From NCBI GenBank assembly GCA_019353055.1, contig JABAHL010000011.1, positions 21,207-85,206 on the forward strand: a DNA stretch of 64,000 nucleotides, written 5' to 3'. Position 1 is the stretch's first letter. Every line of letters starts with the position of its first letter. A program made the translations under genes and the position numbers. The notes beneath the pieces were generated by a model that was not told the DNA's origin, ran no database searches, and worked only from the letters and a program-made list of their open reading frames with translations. This document shows, piece after piece, positions 1-9,245 of the stretch. The stretch comes from Faucicola osloensis_C (lineage in GTDB: Bacteria; Pseudomonadota; Gammaproteobacteria; Pseudomonadales; Moraxellaceae).

Positions 1-866
1 CGTTAGGCTTTGCCGCCGCCAAATTGGTGACCCAAATTTTTCAAAAACCTAGCAACAACACTTTGCTGGTTGTCGCGGCAGGTGAGATGAATCGGCTGGT
101 TGCGACCAATATCGCAGGTTTAGGTGTCGGCAAAGTCATCATCTGTAATCGTAGCCTTAAGCGTGCCGCGCTGCTTGCCTCTGAGCTTGAAACGATTGTG
201 CCGCACATAGAGATTACCCCGCTTGATCAATTACCCAACGTGTTACCGCAAGCGGATATTGTAACCAGCTGTAGCGGTAGCTTATATACCTTGATTGATA
301 AAACCATGGTAAAACAGGCGTTAAAACAGCGCCGTCATCAGCCCATGTTAATGATTGATTTGGCTGTGCCTCGCGATATTGACCCTACCGTCAGTGAGCT
401 AGATGACGTGTATTTATATTCAATTGATGACTTACAACATGTGATTGCAGGCAACCTTGAACAGCGTCGCCAAGCTGCCGTAGAAGCAGAATTATTGGTG
501 AGCCAAATCGTGGTGGCGATTGAGCGCAAATACTTGGTGCGCCAAGTGGGTCAGGATATTCAGCAGTACCGTGAGCAAGCCAAACACCATGCGGATATGA
601 TTTTAAGCCAATCCTTACAGCAGCTTGCCGATGGTCATGCAGCCGAAGCCGTGTTAACCGAACTGACCCGTAAACTCACCCAAACGTTAACCCATGCACC
701 TTCTAAACTATTGCGAGAAACGGCTAGCGAACAGCCCGTAGAAACCGTCAATTTTGTGGCACAACAGCTGACCCATGCCTTTCGCAAAGACAAATGCCCC
801 TATCTCACCCATAACAATACCCTGCTTGATGACGAGCCAGCGCCACCGTCTTTTGACAACCAATAG
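1..866 (+). CDS. hemA: Glutamyl-tRNA reductase, 3' part of gene
   Basis: Reduces glutamyl-tRNA(Glu) with NADPH to glutamate-1-semialdehyde, the first committed step of C5-pathway tetrapyrrole (haem) synthesis in the cytoplasm. The frame is open from base 3, so the gene starts left of the window and the catalytic N-terminal domain is missing. What remains is the Rossmann NADPH-binding domain (LLVVAAGEMNRLV, then a strand ending in ICNRS) followed by the helical C-terminal dimerisation domain. The motif reads AAGEM where the family usually has GAGEM. A TTG at 24 would be an internal codon, not a start. glnD follows 143 bp downstream on the same strand. Confidence 0.93.
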   Translation, partial: LGFAAAKLVTQIFQKPSNNTLLVVAAGEMNRLVATNIAGLGVGKVIICNRSLKRAALLASELETIVPHIEITPLDQLPNVLPQADIVTSCSGSLYTLIDKTMVKQALKQRRHQPMLMIDLAVPRDIDPTVSELDDVYLYSIDDLQHVIAGNLEQRRQAAVEAELLVSQIVVAIERKYLVRQVGQDIQQYREQAKHHADMILSQSLQQLADGHAAEAVLTELTRKLTQTLTHAPSKLLRETASEQPVETVNFVAQQLTHAFRKDKCPYLTHNNTLLDDEPAPPSFDNQ

Positions 867-1009
867 TTAACAAGCAATAATTTTCCTATCGCTGAGCTTT
901 TAAGCCCAAGTTTTCGCTACAAGCGGTGGCTAGCTTTTTTGCATCAAATTTGTAATACTGAAAATTGCTCTGCTAACTCTGATAACAATGGCGTCGATTA
1001 GGATTTGCT

Positions 1010-3688
1010 ATGTTTACTTGCCCACCGATACTACCGTATTTTACCCCACTGCCTCAGCTTACCCTGCAAGGCGAAGCCAATCTTGGCATACCTGCTTGGT
1101 TAGCCGCAGTGGAAGCGGACTTGGATAAGGCGTTGGCATCTGGCACACCGATTCGCCAAGTCGTCATGGGGCGCTGCTGTGCGATTGATAGCATGATGGC
1201 AGCCTTATTTGAGTTGTATGAACTTGATCAAACCGATTTGACGCTGTTTGCCACAGGGGGGTATGGGCGTGGTGAGTTGCACCCGTTTTCGGATGTGGAT
1301 TTATTGCTGTTAAGTCCAAACCCGATTGATGAGGCATTGAATCAAAAAATTTCCCCGTTCGTCGCGAGGCTCTGGGATATTGGGATTGATCCTGCTTTGG
1401 TGGTGCGCTCTGTTGAAGAATGTGATAAGGCTTGTCACGATGATATCACCGTCGCAACAAGTCTGTTAGAAGCACGAATTTTGGCGGGCAATGTTGCCCA
1501 AGCTGGGTTACCGATGCAGCTACTCAATAAAAACTGGTCACAAACCAAGTTTTATGAGGCTAAAATGGCAGAGGCCAAAGAGCGCTATCTTAAACATAAT
1601 TCGACGGAGTATAACCTAGAGCCTGACCTGAAAAACGCGCCAGGGGGCTTGCGAGATATTCATACCGTCGGCTGGATTAGTAAGCGCTATTTTCGTGTGA
1701 CAAACTTGTTTGGACTGGTGCAGCAAGAATTTATTACCGAAAAAGAATTTGATGAGCTGCAACAAGCGGAAGATTTTTTGTGGTTGATTCGCCATCATCT
1801 GCACAAAATTGCCAAACGCAATGAAAACCGTGTTTTATTTGACTATCAGCGCCTGATTGCTGAGCGCATCGGTTACCGTGACAATTCGCATCCCAATGCC
1901 GCAGTTGAGCAGTTTATGCGCGATTATTACCGCTATGCCATGTCAAACTCAACATTGTCTGAAATGCTCACCCAGCACTACTATGAAACGTTGATTGAGG
2001 CGCGTCTACCTGATGAACAGCGCCCGGTGAGAAAGGTGATTAATGAGCGCTTCAAACTGGTCGGTGATCGCATTGCGGTGACGCATACGCGGGTGTTTGC
2101 CCAACATCCGACCGCGATTTTAGAAATGTTTTTGTTGATGGGTCAGCAAAATATTCGCCATATTCGTACCCGCACGCTACGGATTTTGAAAATTGCCGCG
2201 CGCGGCATTGATGAGCATTTTCGCAATGATCCCGCCAACAAAGCCATGTTTATGGACAATATCAAAGAGCAAAATCTGCTATTTTGGCGACTGCGAGTCA
2301 TGAAACGTTATGGCGTGCTAGGTAGCTATTTGCCTGCTTTTGGTCAAATTACTGGGTTGATGCAATATGACTTGTTCCACCGTTATACGGTGGATGCCCA
2401 TATTTTGATGCTCATACGTATGTTGCACCGCTTTACCGATGACACTTATGTTGATACTTATCCCCTTGTCAGCGGTATCTACCGCCGTATTGACCGTAAA
2501 GAGATGCTGGTGTTGGCAGCGATTTTCCATGATATTGCCAAAGGTCGGGGCGGTGACCACAGTGAACTTGGCGAGCAAGATGCCATCAAGTTTTGCCTGT
2601 CACATGGGTTAAGCCAAGCCGATGCCGAGCTTGTCGGCTGGCTGGTGTCTCAGCATTTATTGATGTCGATGACCGCGCAGAAAAAAGACATCTCTGACCC
2701 CGAAGTTGTCGCAGAATTTGCCGATAAAGTCGGGAATGTGACTTATTTGAATTATTTGTATGTGCTTACCGTTGCCGATATGAATGCCACCAACCCGCAG
2801 CTTTGGAACAGTTGGCGCGCAACCTTGATGCGTCAACTATATACCCAAACCCGCCGTATCCTGCGGGCTGATATCGATGCGCCGATGAACCGCCAAGACA
2901 TGATTGCCAGTAACAAGCAAAGTGCCCGTGATTTGCTAGCGGGTGATAATGGCTTGGCTGACATTGAAAGCCTGTGGGATGGGCTAGGGGAAGAGTATTT
3001 TTTGCGTGAAGTCCCAAGCGATATTGTTTGGCATTCCAAAGCCATCATGGCGCATGATGAAGTACAAAAACAACGCACAGAGAGCGAGCAACCTGAGCCA
3101 CTGATTATTTTGCGTGAACATCGCGAGTTGGCACTCGATGCCGTGCAAGTGTTTATCTACACCCATGACCAATCCAATTTATTTGCGGTGACCATGACCG
3201 TGTTTGACCAAATGGATTTGGACGTACTCGATGCGCGCGTCATCACCGCCTCGCGAGATTTTGCCCTAGATTCTTACGTACTGCTTGACCGACATGGCAC
3301 ACTGCTCACTGATACCGAGCGCCAAACTGAGCTCGTTGAGCGTCTAAAACAAGCCTTTATTAGCCCAACGCTGCCTGAGGTGGCGCAGCGACGCATGCCC
3401 AGACAGCTCAAGCATTTTCATGTGCCCACCAAAGTGTCTTTTAGTTTTAACCCGCAATCCAATCAGCATATGATGATTTTGGAAACCCTTGACCAGCCAG
3501 CCTTGCTTGCGCGTGTGGGGCAGGTGTTTTTGGCGCATGATATTGAAGTGCATTTTGCCCGCATTACCACATTGGGTGAGCGCGCCGAAGATATGTTCTT
3601 TATCACTGACCATGAGGACAAACCGCTATCGGATGAGCGCCTCGAAAAACTCAAACAGGCATTGGTAGAAACGCTGAATATCAGTTAA
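1010..3688 (+). CDS. glnD: PII uridylyltransferase / uridylyl-removing enzyme GlnD
   Basis: Senses glutamine and adds or removes UMP on PII proteins (GlnB/GlnK), setting glutamine synthetase activity and nitrogen gene expression. Its 892 residues match the family length. Domains in order: nucleotidyltransferase with GGYGRGELHPFSDVDLLLL (about residues 83-101; D95 and D97 as metal ligands), a linker, an HD phosphohydrolase domain starting near residue 455 (HRYTVDAH) with the HD pair in AAIFHDIAKGRGGDHS near residue 507, then two C-terminal ACT domains that bind glutamine. An AGGA ribosome site lies 7 bases before the ATG. The converging sotB gene lies downstream. Confidence 0.97.
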   Translation: MFTCPPILPYFTPLPQLTLQGEANLGIPAWLAAVEADLDKALASGTPIRQVVMGRCCAIDSMMAALFELYELDQTDLTLFATGGYGRGELHPFSDVDLLLLSPNPIDEALNQKISPFVARLWDIGIDPALVVRSVEECDKACHDDITVATSLLEARILAGNVAQAGLPMQLLNKNWSQTKFYEAKMAEAKERYLKHNSTEYNLEPDLKNAPGGLRDIHTVGWISKRYFRVTNLFGLVQQEFITEKEFDELQQAEDFLWLIRHHLHKIAKRNENRVLFDYQRLIAERIGYRDNSHPNAAVEQFMRDYYRYAMSNSTLSEMLTQHYYETLIEARLPDEQRPVRKVINERFKLVGDRIAVTHTRVFAQHPTAILEMFLLMGQQNIRHIRTRTLRILKIAARGIDEHFRNDPANKAMFMDNIKEQNLLFWRLRVMKRYGVLGSYLPAFGQITGLMQYDLFHRYTVDAHILMLIRMLHRFTDDTYVDTYPLVSGIYRRIDRKEMLVLAAIFHDIAKGRGGDHSELGEQDAIKFCLSHGLSQADAELVGWLVSQHLLMSMTAQKKDISDPEVVAEFADKVGNVTYLNYLYVLTVADMNATNPQLWNSWRATLMRQLYTQTRRILRADIDAPMNRQDMIASNKQSARDLLAGDNGLADIESLWDGLGEEYFLREVPSDIVWHSKAIMAHDEVQKQRTESEQPEPLIILREHRELALDAVQVFIYTHDQSNLFAVTMTVFDQMDLDVLDARVITASRDFALDSYVLLDRHGTLLTDTERQTELVERLKQAFISPTLPEVAQRRMPRQLKHFHVPTKVSFSFNPQSNQHMMILETLDQPALLARVGQVFLAHDIEVHFARITTLGERAEDMFFITDHEDKPLSDERLEKLKQALVETLNIS

Positions 3689-3716
3689 CTTGTCAGTGGG
3701 AAAAGTCGGCTGCAAG

Positions 3717-3772
3717 CAAACCCAATCGTAAGTCTAAGCGCAAGCCCAATTACAAGTAAGCTATTGGGTTTG
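3717..3772. terminator. Possible weak bidirectional terminator
   Basis: Between converging glnD and sotB, CAAACCCAAT (3717-3726) pairs with ATTGGGTTTG (3763-3772) around a 36-base loop that holds another CCCAAT copy. The loop is long and there is no strong T run, so this is a weak call. Confidence 0.3.
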
Positions 3773-3773
3773 A

Positions 3774-5006
3774 TTACTTTTGGGTACGCGCCAAATACAC
3801 CATTAAACAAACCATGGCAATGAGCGCGATACCTGCCCCCACATAACCCACCATAGCCAGGCCTAGGCTTGCAATCACCAGTCCACCGACGAACGCGCCG
3901 CCGCCGATACCAACGTTATAAATTCCTGAAAAAATTGACATCGCTACATCAGTGGCATTCGGCGCAAGCTGTAATACGCGTAGCTGCAAAGCAAGACTAA
4001 TCGCCGTAATTGCCAAGCCCCATAGCATCGCTAGGACAAGCCATAAGGTTGGCACATGAGGCAGCCAGACCGATGCCAACAACGAAAACAGCAGCGTTGC
4101 CATCGCGCTAATCAAAAACGCCCGTGGGAAACGGTCATAAAAGTGCCCAAATAGCCAGCTCGCTAGCAACCCTGCCACCCCAAAACTAAGCAAAATCACT
4201 GTAGCAAATTGCTGACTAAACTGACTAATCGTCAGCATATAAGGCTCAATATAACTGTACGCCGTAAAGTGTGCCGTCACACATAGCACAGTGAGTGTAT
4301 AGACAGTGAGCAAGGGGATATTATTAAAGATACTGGGTAAACTTGCGGCTGAGCCGACATCTTTGCTCGGCAGTTTTGGTAAAATCCACCACACCATAAT
4401 CATTGCCAACAGCGCAGCCGCGCCAATCGTACCAAACGTCATCCGCCACCCAAGCCACTGCCCAACCATCCGACCTAACGGCAGCCCAAGCACCGTCGCC
4501 AGCGCGCTACCCATTGATAGTAGCCCCAAGGCCTTGGTTTGACGATCTTTGGGCGCCACACGCACCACAAGGCTTGCGGTAATTGACCAAAACACCGCAT
4601 GTGCTAGCGCAATCAATGCCCGCCCAATTAACAGCATGGCAAAACTTTGCGCCATCACCGACACCGCATGCCCCCCGATAAAGATAACAAATAATGCTAT
4701 CAATAGCTTGCGCCGTTCAATACGGGCAGTGACAAGCATGGCAGGGAGCGACAAAATAGCCACAATCCAAGCATAGATGGTGATCATATGCCCCACCGTT
4801 TCTACTGGCATGGCAAAGCTATGACCAATGTCAGACAGCAGCGCAATTGGCACAAATTCGGTGGTATTAAAAATAAATGCCGAAATCGCCATGACAATCA
4901 CGCGCCACTGGCGAATTTGGTTGGGATAATTGGGATTGGACTGGGTATGTTGACGTAACTGGTGAAAATGACTCATTGTGGGCAGGATGGCTAAGGCTGA
5001 TGGCAT
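3774..5006 (-). CDS. sotB: MFS sugar efflux transporter, SotB family
   Basis: Predicted 12-helix major facilitator exporter of the inner membrane. The block FIFNTTEFVPIALLSDIGHSF, the RIERRKLLIALFV loop and AHAVFWSITASL closely match E. coli SotB, which exports sugars and IPTG-like compounds. The real substrate here cannot be read from sequence. Length is 410 residues, slightly longer than E. coli SotB because of the N-terminus. An internal ATG at 4976 (MSHFHQLRQ) is an alternative start, and neither start has a convincing ribosome site. The gene converges on glnD. Confidence 0.85.
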   Translation of the reverse strand: MPSALAILPTMSHFHQLRQHTQSNPNYPNQIRQWRVIVMAISAFIFNTTEFVPIALLSDIGHSFAMPVETVGHMITIYAWIVAILSLPAMLVTARIERRKLLIALFVIFIGGHAVSVMAQSFAMLLIGRALIALAHAVFWSITASLVVRVAPKDRQTKALGLLSMGSALATVLGLPLGRMVGQWLGWRMTFGTIGAAALLAMIMVWWILPKLPSKDVGSAASLPSIFNNIPLLTVYTLTVLCVTAHFTAYSYIEPYMLTISQFSQQFATVILLSFGVAGLLASWLFGHFYDRFPRAFLISAMATLLFSLLASVWLPHVPTLWLVLAMLWGLAITAISLALQLRVLQLAPNATDVAMSIFSGIYNVGIGGGAFVGGLVIASLGLAMVGYVGAGIALIAMVCLMVYLARTQK

Positions 5007-5236
5007 ACCTTAGCGGCTCACTCTATAAAATAAAAGCAATTTTACGTTATTTTATGATGAAAATAGCTTTGGCAGTAAAAAATCGACTCATAGGATAGCG
5101 CTATAACCCAATGCGTAGCGGATAAATCACTCATACAGTCATCCGCACACCCATCGACCTCAATTTACCAAAAAAGCAATACCCACTAGCCCCGCAACTT
5201 AGGGATAAGTGGTTAGAAAACTGGCAGTCAGTCCGA

Positions 5237-5746
5237 CTATTTACCTTTGGACAAAATCGCCACTTGGCGGATATAAGTGTGTAAATCAGCCACACTCTCA
5301 TTCATCAATTCATCATCTTGGGTGTATTCGGCGTAGGCAATCCAAATCAGTAGCTGCTTGATGGTGTTGAATTCACTGTCAAAAAAGGTTTTGGTAAATT
5401 GTTTTAAGGTATTGTCATCTTGCAAATTTAGGCGCGTTTGCCAACTTTCAATTTTGGCTTGTTGCTCAGGGCTAAAGGTATGGCGAAATAAAAATTCGAC
5501 AATCGCATGCGGTTCTTCTTCAGCCAGCAATTTGCCCAAACGCTTGATGTGACGTTTACGTGCTTCATGGCTGGTGATATCGGCAAGCTGCAGTAAGTCA
5601 TCCAAAAAAAACTCACTGGCAGGCAGTGCCTTCATCTGTTTTTTTGACAAATTGGCAAGCGGCTCAGCCAGGCGCTGTAGGCGTTCATGGGCTTTTTTTA
5701 GTTCGGTACGGCTAACGGCCATATCCATTTCAGCAAAATTAATCAT
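5237..5746 (-). CDS. darP: Ribosome biogenesis factor DarP (DUF615/YjgA)
   Basis: Small helical, charged protein of 169 residues with the DUF615 layout: SRTELKK near the start, KALPASEFFLDDLL, then ARKRHIKRLGKLL. In E. coli the homologue (YjgA, renamed DarP) binds late 50S precursors and helps mature the peptidyl transferase centre. The assignment rests on this conserved RHIKRLGKL-type block, and identity to E. coli is modest. It lies 51 bp downstream of rapZ on the same strand and may share its transcript. ATGs at codons 7 and 9 are alternative starts. Confidence 0.8.
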   Translation of the reverse strand: MINFAEMDMAVSRTELKKAHERLQRLAEPLANLSKKQMKALPASEFFLDDLLQLADITSHEARKRHIKRLGKLLAEEEPHAIVEFLFRHTFSPEQQAKIESWQTRLNLQDDNTLKQFTKTFFDSEFNTIKQLLIWIAYAEYTQDDELMNESVADLHTYIRQVAILSKGK

Positions 5747-5797
5747 TTATCAATCTCAAAGTTATCAATCATAGGTACAAAGTTGATTCAGAACGTG

Positions 5798-6673
5798 CTA
5801 CCAGCGGTTTTTTTCACGGTGTTTGATACGTACCACCATCTCTTTGGGTAGCGATTGGGTCAGTGACTCGCCCAATTTCTCTGCGATATACACAGAGCGG
5901 TGTTTGCCCCCAGTACAGCCGATAGCGATGGTCACGGTATGGCGATTGTTGTGCAAAAAAGGCGGCAACCATTTTTTAAAAAAAGCGATAATATCATTCG
6001 CCATCTCATCTACTTCGCTATAGTCATCAAAAAATGCTTTGACCCCATCGTCTAACCCTGTCTGGTTGCGCAGTTCAATCTTCCAATGGGGGTTTGGTAG
6101 GGTACGCACATCAAAGATAAAATCGGCATCAATCGGTGCCCCATATTTAAACCCAAAGGATAAAATATTGACGGTTACCGCATTATCCACACCCAAATGA
6201 TCGCGGATGACTTCTTTGAGTTGGTGGATATTAAGTAAGCTTGTGTCAATTTTGATATCAGCGCGAATAGCAATCGGCTCTAAGATATCGATTTCTTTTT
6301 TGATGGCATTGGGTAGATTACCCGATACCGCCATTAACGGATGCAGACGGCGCGTGGCGTCAAACCGTGCCACCAAGACGCTTTCTTGGGCAGTCACATA
6401 CAGTATTTTAATCGCCGGTTTGCTATAAGTCTCTATCAGCTTATGATAGACCTCGGCAAACCGCGATAAGTCCGCTTGTGGCGAGCGTACATCGATACCA
6501 ATAGCGATTTTATAAATTTGGCTGTCATGTACAAGTTTATCAATGGCACTAGGGACTAGTGAGAGTGGCAAATTATCAATTGGATAATAGCCAAAGTCTT
6601 CCATGATATTGAGAACCGATGTCTTACCCGAGCCTGAACGTCCTGAAACAATGATAACTTGCAGCCTTGACAT
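5798..6673 (-). CDS. rapZ: RNase adapter / nucleotide-binding protein RapZ
   Basis: P-loop protein that in enterics delivers the small RNA GlmZ to RNase E and so tunes glucosamine-6-phosphate synthesis. It has Walker A GRSGSGKTS (residues 11-19), the FGYYPIDNLP block typical of the family, and the C-terminal IGCTGGKHRSVYIAE motif. Length 291 is normal. An AGGA ribosome site sits 7 bases before the ATG. The start lies 2 bases after the panC stop, so the two are surely co-transcribed. Whether the GlmZ role holds in Moraxellaceae is not shown by the sequence. Confidence 0.95.
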   Translation of the reverse strand: MSRLQVIIVSGRSGSGKTSVLNIMEDFGYYPIDNLPLSLVPSAIDKLVHDSQIYKIAIGIDVRSPQADLSRFAEVYHKLIETYSKPAIKILYVTAQESVLVARFDATRRLHPLMAVSGNLPNAIKKEIDILEPIAIRADIKIDTSLLNIHQLKEVIRDHLGVDNAVTVNILSFGFKYGAPIDADFIFDVRTLPNPHWKIELRNQTGLDDGVKAFFDDYSEVDEMANDIIAFFKKWLPPFLHNNRHTVTIAIGCTGGKHRSVYIAEKLGESLTQSLPKEMVVRIKHREKNRW

Positions 6674-6675
6674 AG

Positions 6676-7644
6676 TTAATCCTTTACAGATGCGGTGGTA
6701 GGTTGTTGATTAAAATCGCTAGCCGATTGCTGCCCCAATTGCTGATTCAATTCCGGACTAAATTCCTGATTTAACTCCCGACTAAACTCTAGGTTATCTA
6801 AAAGCCGTGTTTTCTTGCCCAAAAAAGCGGCGGTCAAAATTACCAAGTCTTTATCAGTGGGCTTCGGCGGTTGTAATAAGCGATTTTTAACCTCCAAATA
6901 ATCCACTTTAAAGCCTGAATCAGCCACCATCACGCGATTTAACTTATCAATTGCGCCGGCAATAATCTTGTCAAAATCGGCAAAATTGGCAGTTGTTAAC
7001 TCATTGGCAAGCTGTCGCAAGCTTTTTTGCAAGGTGGGGGCAAGTTGACGTTCTGCTTCGCTTAGGTATTGATTGCGAGACGATAATGCCAACCCGTCCT
7101 CAGCCCGCACGATATCCACCCCGACAATCTCAATCGGGAAATTTAGCTCAGCCACCAACTGGCGGATAATGGCAAGTTGTTGATAGTCTTTTTTGCCAAA
7201 AACAGCGATGTCAGGTTGGACGATATTAAACAGTTTGCTCACCACCAAGCCGACACCATCAAAGTGGGTGGGGCGAGTGTTGGCACACAAGATTTTGCTA
7301 ATATCGCCTGATAGCACTTGCACGTTGTTAGGGTAGGTTGGATACATTTCTTCCACGCTTGGGGCAAATACAAAATTTGCCCCTGCTTCGGTAAGTTTTG
7401 CCACATCAGCCTCTAGCGTGCGTGGGTAGGTATCAAAGTCTTCACCCACGCCAAATTGGGTTGGGTTAACAAACACACTGATCACTACGATATCGGCAAG
7501 TTCTTTGGCTTTTTTGACGAGGGTCACGTGACCGCTGTGCAAATTACCCATGGTGGGGACCAGCGCTATCTTTGGCGCAGCCGCTTGATGGCGTAAAGGT
7601 TTTAAAGTGTCACGTAATGCGCTGATGGTATGAAATACTTGCAT
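6676..7644 (-). CDS. panC: Pantothenate synthetase (pantoate--beta-alanine ligase)
   Basis: Joins pantoate and beta-alanine with ATP to make pantothenate, the coenzyme A precursor. The first 283 or so residues carry the family signatures: VPTMGNLHSGHVTLV (HxGH nucleotide site), FVNPTQFGVGEDFDTYPR, VFGKKDYQQ and ALSSRNQYLS. The 322-residue length exceeds the usual ~280 because of a low-complexity tail (FSRELNQEFSPELNQQLGQQ) encoded by a 24-bp imperfect tandem duplication at 6744-6791. The tail is unlikely to be catalytic. panB lies just upstream (19-bp gap) and rapZ 2 bp downstream, forming one minus-strand unit. Confidence 0.96.
   Translation of the reverse strand: MQVFHTISALRDTLKPLRHQAAAPKIALVPTMGNLHSGHVTLVKKAKELADIVVISVFVNPTQFGVGEDFDTYPRTLEADVAKLTEAGANFVFAPSVEEMYPTYPNNVQVLSGDISKILCANTRPTHFDGVGLVVSKLFNIVQPDIAVFGKKDYQQLAIIRQLVAELNFPIEIVGVDIVRAEDGLALSSRNQYLSEAERQLAPTLQKSLRQLANELTTANFADFDKIIAGAIDKLNRVMVADSGFKVDYLEVKNRLLQPPKPTDKDLVILTAAFLGKKTRLLDNLEFSRELNQEFSPELNQQLGQQSASDFNQQPTTASVKD
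6744..6791. repeat. 24-bp imperfect tandem duplication in panC tail
   Basis: Units 6744-6767 and 6768-6791 both begin GATT and share the CGACTAAA/GGACTAAA core. They encode the repeated EFSPELNQ / EFSRELNQ residues at the PanC C-terminus. Confidence 0.8.
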
Positions 7645-7663
7645 TTTTTTGCCTTTATGATTA

Positions 7664-8545
7664 CTAAAAACTATGCGCTGGCGTTGGGAACGTACGCTCT
7701 TTAACCGCTTTATGATAGGCTTTAAACGCCCCGGTGATATCTTTGGTTTCGTTATGCTCGTCGGTCAAAAAGTCTTTGACAAACTTGGCAGGTTTACGGG
7801 TATATACCCCAAGCATATCGTGCATAACTAGCACTTGACCATCACAATCCACACCCGCACCGATGCCAATCACAGGCACTGGGAAAGTGTCACGCACTTT
7901 TTTGGCAAGCTCAGCAGGGACACACTCAAGTAGTAAAATGGCTGCACCCGCCTCTACCACTGCTTGACAGTCAGCCATGAGTTTTTCCGCTTGGGCATCG
8001 GTTTTGCCTTGTACCTTGTAGCCACCAAACACATTCACGGATTGCGGCGTCAAACCTAAATGCACGCAGGTCGGCACGCCGTTGTTGGCAAGCACTGACA
8101 CGATTTCGGCAAGCTCGGCACCGCCTTCGATTTTGACCACATGCGCGCCTGCTTGCATCACCGCTTGGCTGGCATCGAGTGCGCGCTCAAGCGTGGCAAC
8201 GCTCATAAAAGGTAAATCACATAAAATCAGTGCATGACTGTTGGCACGAGCCACGTTTTGGGTATGATATACCATGTCTGCGATTGTCACCGGCAAGGTT
8301 GAGGTTTGTCCTTGCACTACCATGCCAAGGCTATCGCCAATCAAAATCGTATCAATCGCGGCAACTTGCATGGCTGCTGCAAAACTTGCGTCATAACATG
8401 TCAAGCACGAGAACGTCTCGCCATTGGCTTTGAGTTTGTTTAAGGTGGACAAGGTCACAGGTAATTTAGGCTTGGTCGTCGCTGCGGCAGATGTTGACTC
8501 AGTTGTTGAATCGAGGTTAGATTCTAGGTTGCTAACGTAGCTCAT
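7664..8545 (-). CDS. panB: 3-methyl-2-oxobutanoate hydroxymethyltransferase
   Basis: Ketopantoate hydroxymethyltransferase: transfers a one-carbon unit from methylene-tetrahydrofolate to alpha-ketoisovalerate, the first step to pantothenate. Motifs are LTCYDASFA, ILIGDSLGMVVQG (metal-binding region), VKIEGG and HLGLTPQSVNVFGGYKVQGK. The start at 8545 is chosen because AAGGAA lies 5 bases upstream. It gives 293 residues with a Ser/Thr-rich N-terminal extension of about 25 residues. Reading could open 30 codons further upstream, but that stretch is a purine-rich tandem repeat and is more likely leader. Forms an operon with panC and rapZ. Confidence 0.95.
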   Translation of the reverse strand: MSYVSNLESNLDSTTESTSAAATTKPKLPVTLSTLNKLKANGETFSCLTCYDASFAAAMQVAAIDTILIGDSLGMVVQGQTSTLPVTIADMVYHTQNVARANSHALILCDLPFMSVATLERALDASQAVMQAGAHVVKIEGGAELAEIVSVLANNGVPTCVHLGLTPQSVNVFGGYKVQGKTDAQAEKLMADCQAVVEAGAAILLLECVPAELAKKVRDTFPVPVIGIGAGVDCDGQVLVMHDMLGVYTRKPAKFVKDFLTDEHNETKDITGAFKAYHKAVKERTFPTPAHSF

Positions 8546-8557
8546 GCGGTTTCCTTT

Positions 8558-8636
8558 AAAAGCAAGGTTAAAAGAATCAAGGATAAAAGAAGTAAAGCTA
8601 AAAGAAGCAAGGGCAAAAGAAACAGGCAAAAACAAG
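8558..8636. repeat. 15-bp imperfect tandem repeats upstream of panB
   Basis: About five units beginning AAAAG (8558-8569, 8570-8584, 8585-8599, 8600-8614, 8615-8627, then a degenerate tail) lie in the panB 5' leader. On the minus strand this gives a pyrimidine-rich tract directly before the ribosome site. Confidence 0.8.
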
Positions 8637-8750
8637 AAATAGGAAAAACAAAAAACGTTACTTTATCAATGGTTTAATTCTTTGCGATCTTAAATCCATA
8701 GCGCCAATAATTTGTTAATTTTTACAAAAATCCATGTTAACTGATATGGG

Positions 8751-9245
8751 TTAAACTACGGTTAATTTTTCCAAGCCCTGCCACTGTTGACTGGTCGGTA
8801 AATCTGCCAATTTTTGCCCATTTACCATAAGGGTTGGGTCAAGCTCCAACATCGGAATCAGCACAAAATTACGCGCAAATAAGCCTTCATGTGGCACGGT
8901 TAAACGCGCATTGTTGATGGTGTCATCACCATACAATAATACATCGACATCCAAACTACGCTCACCCCAGTGGCGCAAACGCGTGCGCTTGGCAGCGCTC
9001 TCCAAACTTTGGCAAAAATCCAACAGGGCTAAGGGTGCCAAATCGGTATCAACTTTTACGACCGCATTAAAAAAATCGGGCTGGTCGGTGACCCCAAAGG
9101 CTTTGGATTGATACAGTGATGATGCTGTAACATTGGCAAAGTGCGGTGATGCGTAAAACGCCGCAATAGCATTGGCGATATGCTGCCTTGGCGTACCAAG
9201 CGCGTTTGCGATATTGCCACCCAAACCGATATAGCACGTAATCAT
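8751..9245 (-). CDS. folK: 2-amino-4-hydroxy-6-hydroxymethyldihydropteridine pyrophosphokinase
   Basis: HPPK moves pyrophosphate from ATP to 6-hydroxymethyl-dihydropterin in folate synthesis. Signatures: IGLGGNIANA at the N-terminus, the family block RHWGERSLDVDVLLYGD (two metal-binding aspartates) and VPHEGLFARNFVLIPMLEL. Length 164 is normal. Its ATG overlaps the pcnB stop in an ATGA, so it is translationally coupled to pcnB, the classical pcnB-folK order of gammaproteobacteria. In many relatives panBC follow folK; here panB starts 206 bp downstream of the folK stop. Confidence 0.96.
   Translation of the reverse strand: MITCYIGLGGNIANALGTPRQHIANAIAAFYASPHFANVTASSLYQSKAFGVTDQPDFFNAVVKVDTDLAPLALLDFCQSLESAAKRTRLRHWGERSLDVDVLLYGDDTINNARLTVPHEGLFARNFVLIPMLELDPTLMVNGQKLADLPTSQQWQGLEKLTVV

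Noticed and set aside
8546..8635. 30-residue N-terminal extension of PanB
   Set aside because: Encoded by a tandem purine-rich repeat and lies upstream of the AAGGAA ribosome site of the chosen start.
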